NCBI GenBank assembly: GCA_910578525.1
Contig: CAJTRF010000033.1
Coordinates: 1 to 9,026 of the forward strand
Length of the DNA stretch: 9,026 bases
Direction: 5' to 3'
Source of the DNA: an uncultured Mycoplasmatales bacterium
GTDB taxonomy: Bacteria > Bacillota_I > Bacilli_A > Mycoplasmatales > Mycoplasmoidaceae
Made by a program: the position numbers and the translations under genes. Below are positions 6,528 through 9,026 of the stretch, one piece after another. How positions within the stretch are numbered: position 1 is the first letter of the stretch; each line of letters begins with the position of its first letter. The notes beneath the pieces were generated by a model. That model saw nothing but the letters and a program-made list of their open reading frames with translations, was not told where the DNA came from and searched no databases.

Positions 6528-6896
6528 TTACTTATTCTTTCTTGATTTACTAGCATGAAGAATTATTTCCTTTGGAATTATATCTCCCTTTTTCAATTGA
6601 ATCTGATAGGCTTTTGATTTGACCATATTTTCATTCCTTTCACCTATATAACCAATTATCGATCCAAAAAGTGTGATTTTATGTACTGAACAATATTTGG
6701 CCACTAAATTCAATATTTCTTTAACGTCCTCATAATCATCCCAATCAAATTTCTTTGCCCAATCAGTAAAGATTATTTTTTTGTTTGATAATTTAAACTT
6801 TGATTTACAAATTTCTGATAATTCAGATATTTCTGTCTTTTTCAATGTTTTATTAAAATAAAGTGAACATTCAATTGGCAAAATTAATTCTGGCAT
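6528..6896 (-). CDS. Unknown 122-aa protein
   Basis: I do not recognise a family. The protein is a compact mix of predicted strands and helices: an N-terminal strand (ELILPIECSLYF), a helical stretch (TEISELSEICKSKF), strand KKIIFTDWA, an acidic WDDYEDVKEILNLVAKYC helix, then a short hydrophobic strand-like stretch (KITLFGSIIGYIG) and a basic tail (HASKSRKNK). It has no low complexity, unlike several neighbours, so it probably folds as one small domain. It lies between the protease and the penton candidate and shares the array's tight spacing (25 bp after the protease stop, 20 bp before the next start). All codons are intact, which argues for a real gene. A virion-associated or regulatory role cannot be told apart. 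Confidence 0.65.
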   Translation of the reverse strand: MPELILPIECSLYFNKTLKKTEISELSEICKSKFKLSNKKIIFTDWAKKFDWDDYEDVKEILNLVAKYCSVHKITLFGSIIGYIGERNENMVKSKAYQIQLKKGDIIPKEIILHASKSRKNK

Positions 6897-6921
6897 TTTT
6901 ATTTATTGAAAAATTTTTATT

Positions 6922-8385
6922 TTACATTCTTTTTGATTTATCTTTTGGTACACCAGATTCTACATCTTCATGAACATTCCAATAAGGGTATTTATATGAT
7001 TTAGCTAAATGATATGCACCTTTTTTAATAAAATAATTATAAGTCTCTTGTTCGATTCTTTCCTTCTCAGCTTGACTCATTTTTTTTTTGGGGAGAGTCG
7101 GTTTTTCTGTGTTGTTAGAATGTTTTTGAAAACTTGGTGGTGTAGGTGGGAGGGCAGCTGTTTCTAATGATTTGCTCTTTAATTCACGTGCAATTCTTTG
7201 TCTAATATTAGGTACGTCATCTATTGGATAAGGCCATTTACCATCATGCAATAATATCCTTGCATTTTGCATCATTAATATAGCACAATCAATATCATTA
7301 TTTTGTTTAGGAACACGATTATATCTCATTGGATATTTCTGATTAATGCCTTGTGATTTCAAGAATTTATTTATTATTTTACCGATATCTGGGTATGCTT
7401 TCATGTTTGAATCATATACACCGATATCTTTATTGCCATTATCGATTACTATTAATATCCAATGTTCCTCTAGTTCAGCAGGAATTACAATGCAATCATA
7501 ATAATCAATTGGTTTCTTATTAAACTGTGGAGCTTTACTAAGATACTCAAAGAGAGAGTCCACTGCTTCTTGTTTCGGATTCTCATATAGATAATAAAAC
7601 CAATCAGGAGGCAATAAGGCTACATGTCCTATTCTTTTCACTTTTTTTCCTTTTTCTACTAATAGTTTTAGATATGGATATACTTCTTTTGATTCTAATT
7701 GTGAATTATTATCAGTGATTGCATTATAATCAATAAATTGGTCTAGATCCATTGGAGGTGTTGGTGGTCTTGATGTGTGCCTTGATGTTTGTTTTGATGA
7801 TTGAGGGGATGTTTGTGGGGGTGGGGGAGGAGATGGCGCTCTTGATGTACCGCTTGATGATAATGTAGATGTTTGAGAAGAAGACGATGAAGATGCCAAC
7901 TTTTTAAGTATAGGTTTGGCCGAAGACGATGACTTTTTCTGAAAGATTGTTTTGTTTTGTGATGGCTCTTCTTGAGGTGGCGGTAATGCATCATCATGCT
8001 CTGGCTTCACCCATTTTGCATGTCTTTTTGGTTTGGGCTTATAATATTTTATGAACTTAAAGGCAGCATTATTGTCACTTTGCACCTTCCCATATTTAAT
8101 GAAATAACGCCAAGCAGATTTAGCATTAGGCGATCCTTTATAGGCCAAAATTTCACCACTAAAACGTTCTCTAAATAATTTGCCCTTCATATTATTCGCA
8201 AATATTTCTAATTCATCCCTAAACCCCTTTGCTGGTATCCAATTATAGGGCACTAAACATGTCACATAATTATTTGTGATATCTATATATTTAAAATTGT
8301 GTTCTCTTTTCAAATCTGCAACTTTTTGATTTGTTATAGGTGGATTGAAACGAATTTGACCTTGAATAATTATTATATCTGACAT
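6922..8385 (-). CDS. PRO: Ulp1/adenain-like cysteine protease (C48/C5 type) with N-terminal domain and Ser/Pro linker
   Basis: 487 aa, much longer than the roughly 200 aa of a minimal adenovirus-type protease. The catalytic residues are in the classical order: His-308 (EEHWILIVIDN), Asp-325 (IGVYDSN), Gln-361 (oxyanion hole, KQNNDIDCA) and Cys-367. Before this domain, residues 1-125 form an unrecognised compact domain with basic KPKPKRHAKW at its end. Residues 133-212 are a disordered linker of Ser runs and Pro runs with SR/TS repeats. Behind the domain is a basic tail (about 405-487) with a helical KKKMSQAEKERIEQE stretch. In Polintons and adenoviruses this enzyme cleaves precursor virion proteins during maturation. 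The extra domains could dock it to DNA or capsid, which is inference. The gene ends 25 bp before the 122-aa unknown gene. Confidence 0.9.
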   Translation of the reverse strand: MSDIIIIQGQIRFNPPITNQKVADLKREHNFKYIDITNNYVTCLVPYNWIPAKGFRDELEIFANNMKGKLFRERFSGEILAYKGSPNAKSAWRYFIKYGKVQSDNNAAFKFIKYYKPKPKRHAKWVKPEHDDALPPPQEEPSQNKTIFQKKSSSSAKPILKKLASSSSSSQTSTLSSSGTSRAPSPPPPPQTSPQSSKQTSRHTSRPPTPPMDLDQFIDYNAITDNNSQLESKEVYPYLKLLVEKGKKVKRIGHVALLPPDWFYYLYENPKQEAVDSLFEYLSKAPQFNKKPIDYYDCIVIPAELEEHWILIVIDNGNKDIGVYDSNMKAYPDIGKIINKFLKSQGINQKYPMRYNRVPKQNNDIDCAILMMQNARILLHDGKWPYPIDDVPNIRQRIARELKSKSLETAALPPTPPSFQKHSNNTEKPTLPKKKMSQAEKERIEQETYNYFIKKGAYHLAKSYKYPYWNVHEDVESGVPKDKSKRM

Positions 8386-8401
8386 TTTGAATAAAAATAA
8401 A
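8386..8401 (-). promoter_or_regulatory. Start-proximal motif, copy B2 (TTTATTTTTATTCAAA before ATG)
   Basis: This occupies the whole 16 bp gap between the HNH gene stop and the protease ATG. Counting ATG, it matches the sequence before the penton candidate at 19 of 20 bases. Because the gap is so short, either this motif directs initiation or the two genes share a transcript. Confidence 0.5.
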
Positions 8402-8713
8402 TTACGGCATTTTACGATTATAATTGTTTTCAGAATGTGTTACCCATCGTAAATTACATAGACGGTTATCTTTACGATTACGGTTTTTATGATCGACTTC
8501 TTTTTTGTGAACAGGATCATCGTTAGGCAAAAATTGTTTGGCAATAATAACGTGTTTTAAATAGTTTACACCATTCAAATTAACCGTCAAATAACCTTCA
8601 TTATGTTTTGAATCTTTCAATGGTTTACGTGTCTTCTTATTTCTTATTGTGAAAGGGTATTTATTTAAAATCTCATAGTCATTTATAAAGCCTTTTAATG
8701 GAACAAAGCTCAT
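8402..8713 (-). CDS. HNH endonuclease with NUMOD4-like N-terminus (homing-type, HNH_3)
   Basis: 103 aa. Residues 4-31 (VPLKGFINDYEILNKYPFTI) match the NUMOD4 pattern, a DNA-contacting module of phage and organelle homing endonucleases. The HNH core follows: His-54 in YLKHVIIAKQFLPN, then VDHKNRNRKDN (Asp-74, His-75), CNLRWVT (Asn-87) and a final ENNYN (about 95-99). This spacing fits the HNH_3 family. The usual metal-binding and catalytic His and Asn residues all look present, so the enzyme could cut or nick DNA. Such genes are selfish or help mobile elements spread into a target. No intron or intein surrounds it, so it is free-standing in the Polinton array, 17 bp from the Rep-like gene and 16 bp from the protease gene. 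Confidence 0.88.
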   Translation of the reverse strand: MSFVPLKGFINDYEILNKYPFTIRNKKTRKPLKDSKHNEGYLTVNLNGVNYLKHVIIAKQFLPNDDPVHKKEVDHKNRNRKDNRLCNLRWVTHSENNYNRKMP

Positions 8714-8730
8714 TTTTCAAATACAAAAAA

Positions 8731-9024
8731 TTAATCTAATGGCCGTTCACCAAATTCTTGGAAGTCATGTTTTCTCGTATTGTTATTCAGTATATATCGA
8801 ATACACCAGCTGTTTCTACGAGGCACTTCTAAATGAGCATTATGACCAAATAAGCTCTTAACACACTTCATATCTTCTGGATTTTTGAAATAAATGAATG
8901 CATGACCATGATATCTGCCATTCTCACAAGTATCCTCACATGTACATAGATAAGTGGAGTTATCTGGCAGTTCTTTAGGGTATTCATGTGTCCAGAATGT
9001 GATCATATAGTTCCTTCTTTTTCC
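8731..9024 (-). CDS. Rep-like HUH endonuclease domain (CRESS-DNA virus/plasmid Rep type), 5' end off window
   Basis: The frame is open to the right edge. Residues GKRRNY precede the Met at 9006, and KRRNYMITFWTH looks like the start of a Rep domain, so the true start may lie outside. Counting from that Met: motif I ITFWTH (2-7), motif II HGHAFIYF (33-40; metal-binding His-33 and His-35), a GHNAHLEVPRR segment (54-64) and motif III around Tyr-71 (CIRYILNNN). The end FQEFGERP (82-89) resembles the segment after motif III in circovirus-type Reps. The usual motif III Lys (YxxK) is Asn here. Known Reps continue into a helicase domain and reach about 300 aa; this one stops about 20 residues after the catalytic Tyr. 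The domain would nick one DNA strand and join to its 5' end. Rolling-circle initiation, a terminus-processing role or a degraded remnant are all possible. Confidence 0.72.
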   Translation of the reverse strand, partial: GKRRNYMITFWTHEYPKELPDNSTYLCTCEDTCENGRYHGHAFIYFKNPEDMKCVKSLFGHNAHLEVPRRNSWCIRYILNNNTRKHDFQEFGERPLD

Positions 9025-9026
9025 CC

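Noticed and set aside
7743..7997. Minus-strand His-rich 84-codon frame within the protease linker
   Set aside because: Frame-shifted reading of the Ser/Pro-rich linker; the repeated CAT/CAC codons derive from TCA/CCA repeats.
7996..8178. Plus-strand 60-codon frame opposite the protease N-terminal domain
   Set aside because: Antisense shadow without any recognisable motif.
1..9026. CRISPR array, tRNA, rRNA, terminal inverted repeat or target-site duplication
   Set aside because: No regularly spaced repeats, cloverleaf-like stretch or long inverted repeat was seen; the window is almost entirely coding and both element ends appear to be outside it.

Overview
The window looks like the structural (virion and mobility) half of a Maverick/Polinton-type element, a large virus-like DNA transposon, from an AT-rich protist genome. 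It encodes a probable double-jelly-roll major capsid protein, an A32/FtsK-type packaging ATPase, a retroviral-type integrase with a chromodomain-like tail and a Ulp1/adenovirus-type cysteine protease. Together these define the group. The host is most likely a trichomonad such as Trichomonas vaginalis, where Mavericks are known to be very abundant. Supporting signs are intronless genes, all-TAA stops, 10-29 bp gaps and TCA-containing initiator-like motifs next to ATGs. The host call is an inference; no host gene is present.

Layout. At the left edge the 3' end of one plus-strand gene (3-410, truncated by the edge) ends in a lysine/glutamate-rich tail. It converges on a 25 bp all-AT gap (411-435). 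From there to the right edge ten genes lie head to tail on the minus strand, with gaps of only 10-29 bp. In transcription order (right to left) they are: a Rep-like HUH endonuclease domain (runs off the right edge), a NUMOD4/HNH endonuclease, the Ulp1-like protease, a 122-aa unknown protein, a candidate minor capsid (penton) protein, the integrase, the packaging ATPase, a small glycine/alanine-rich amphipathic protein (pVI-like candidate), a charged 161-aa protein, the major capsid protein and a 143-aa proline-rich protein.

How the genes fit together. The capsid proteins, protease, ATPase and amphipathic protein would build and fill a virion, and the integrase would insert the genome. PolB and the terminal inverted repeats expected of a complete element are not in the window, so both element ends lie outside it. 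No frameshift or internal stop breaks any gene, which points to a recent or selected copy.

Most unusual points: a CRESS/plasmid Rep-type HUH domain with no helicase sits in the same gene array; an HNH endonuclease lies next to it; the integrase has Asn where the third catalytic acidic residue (DD35E) is expected; and near-identical short motifs lie directly before several start codons. No gene-free stretch exceeds 30 bases.
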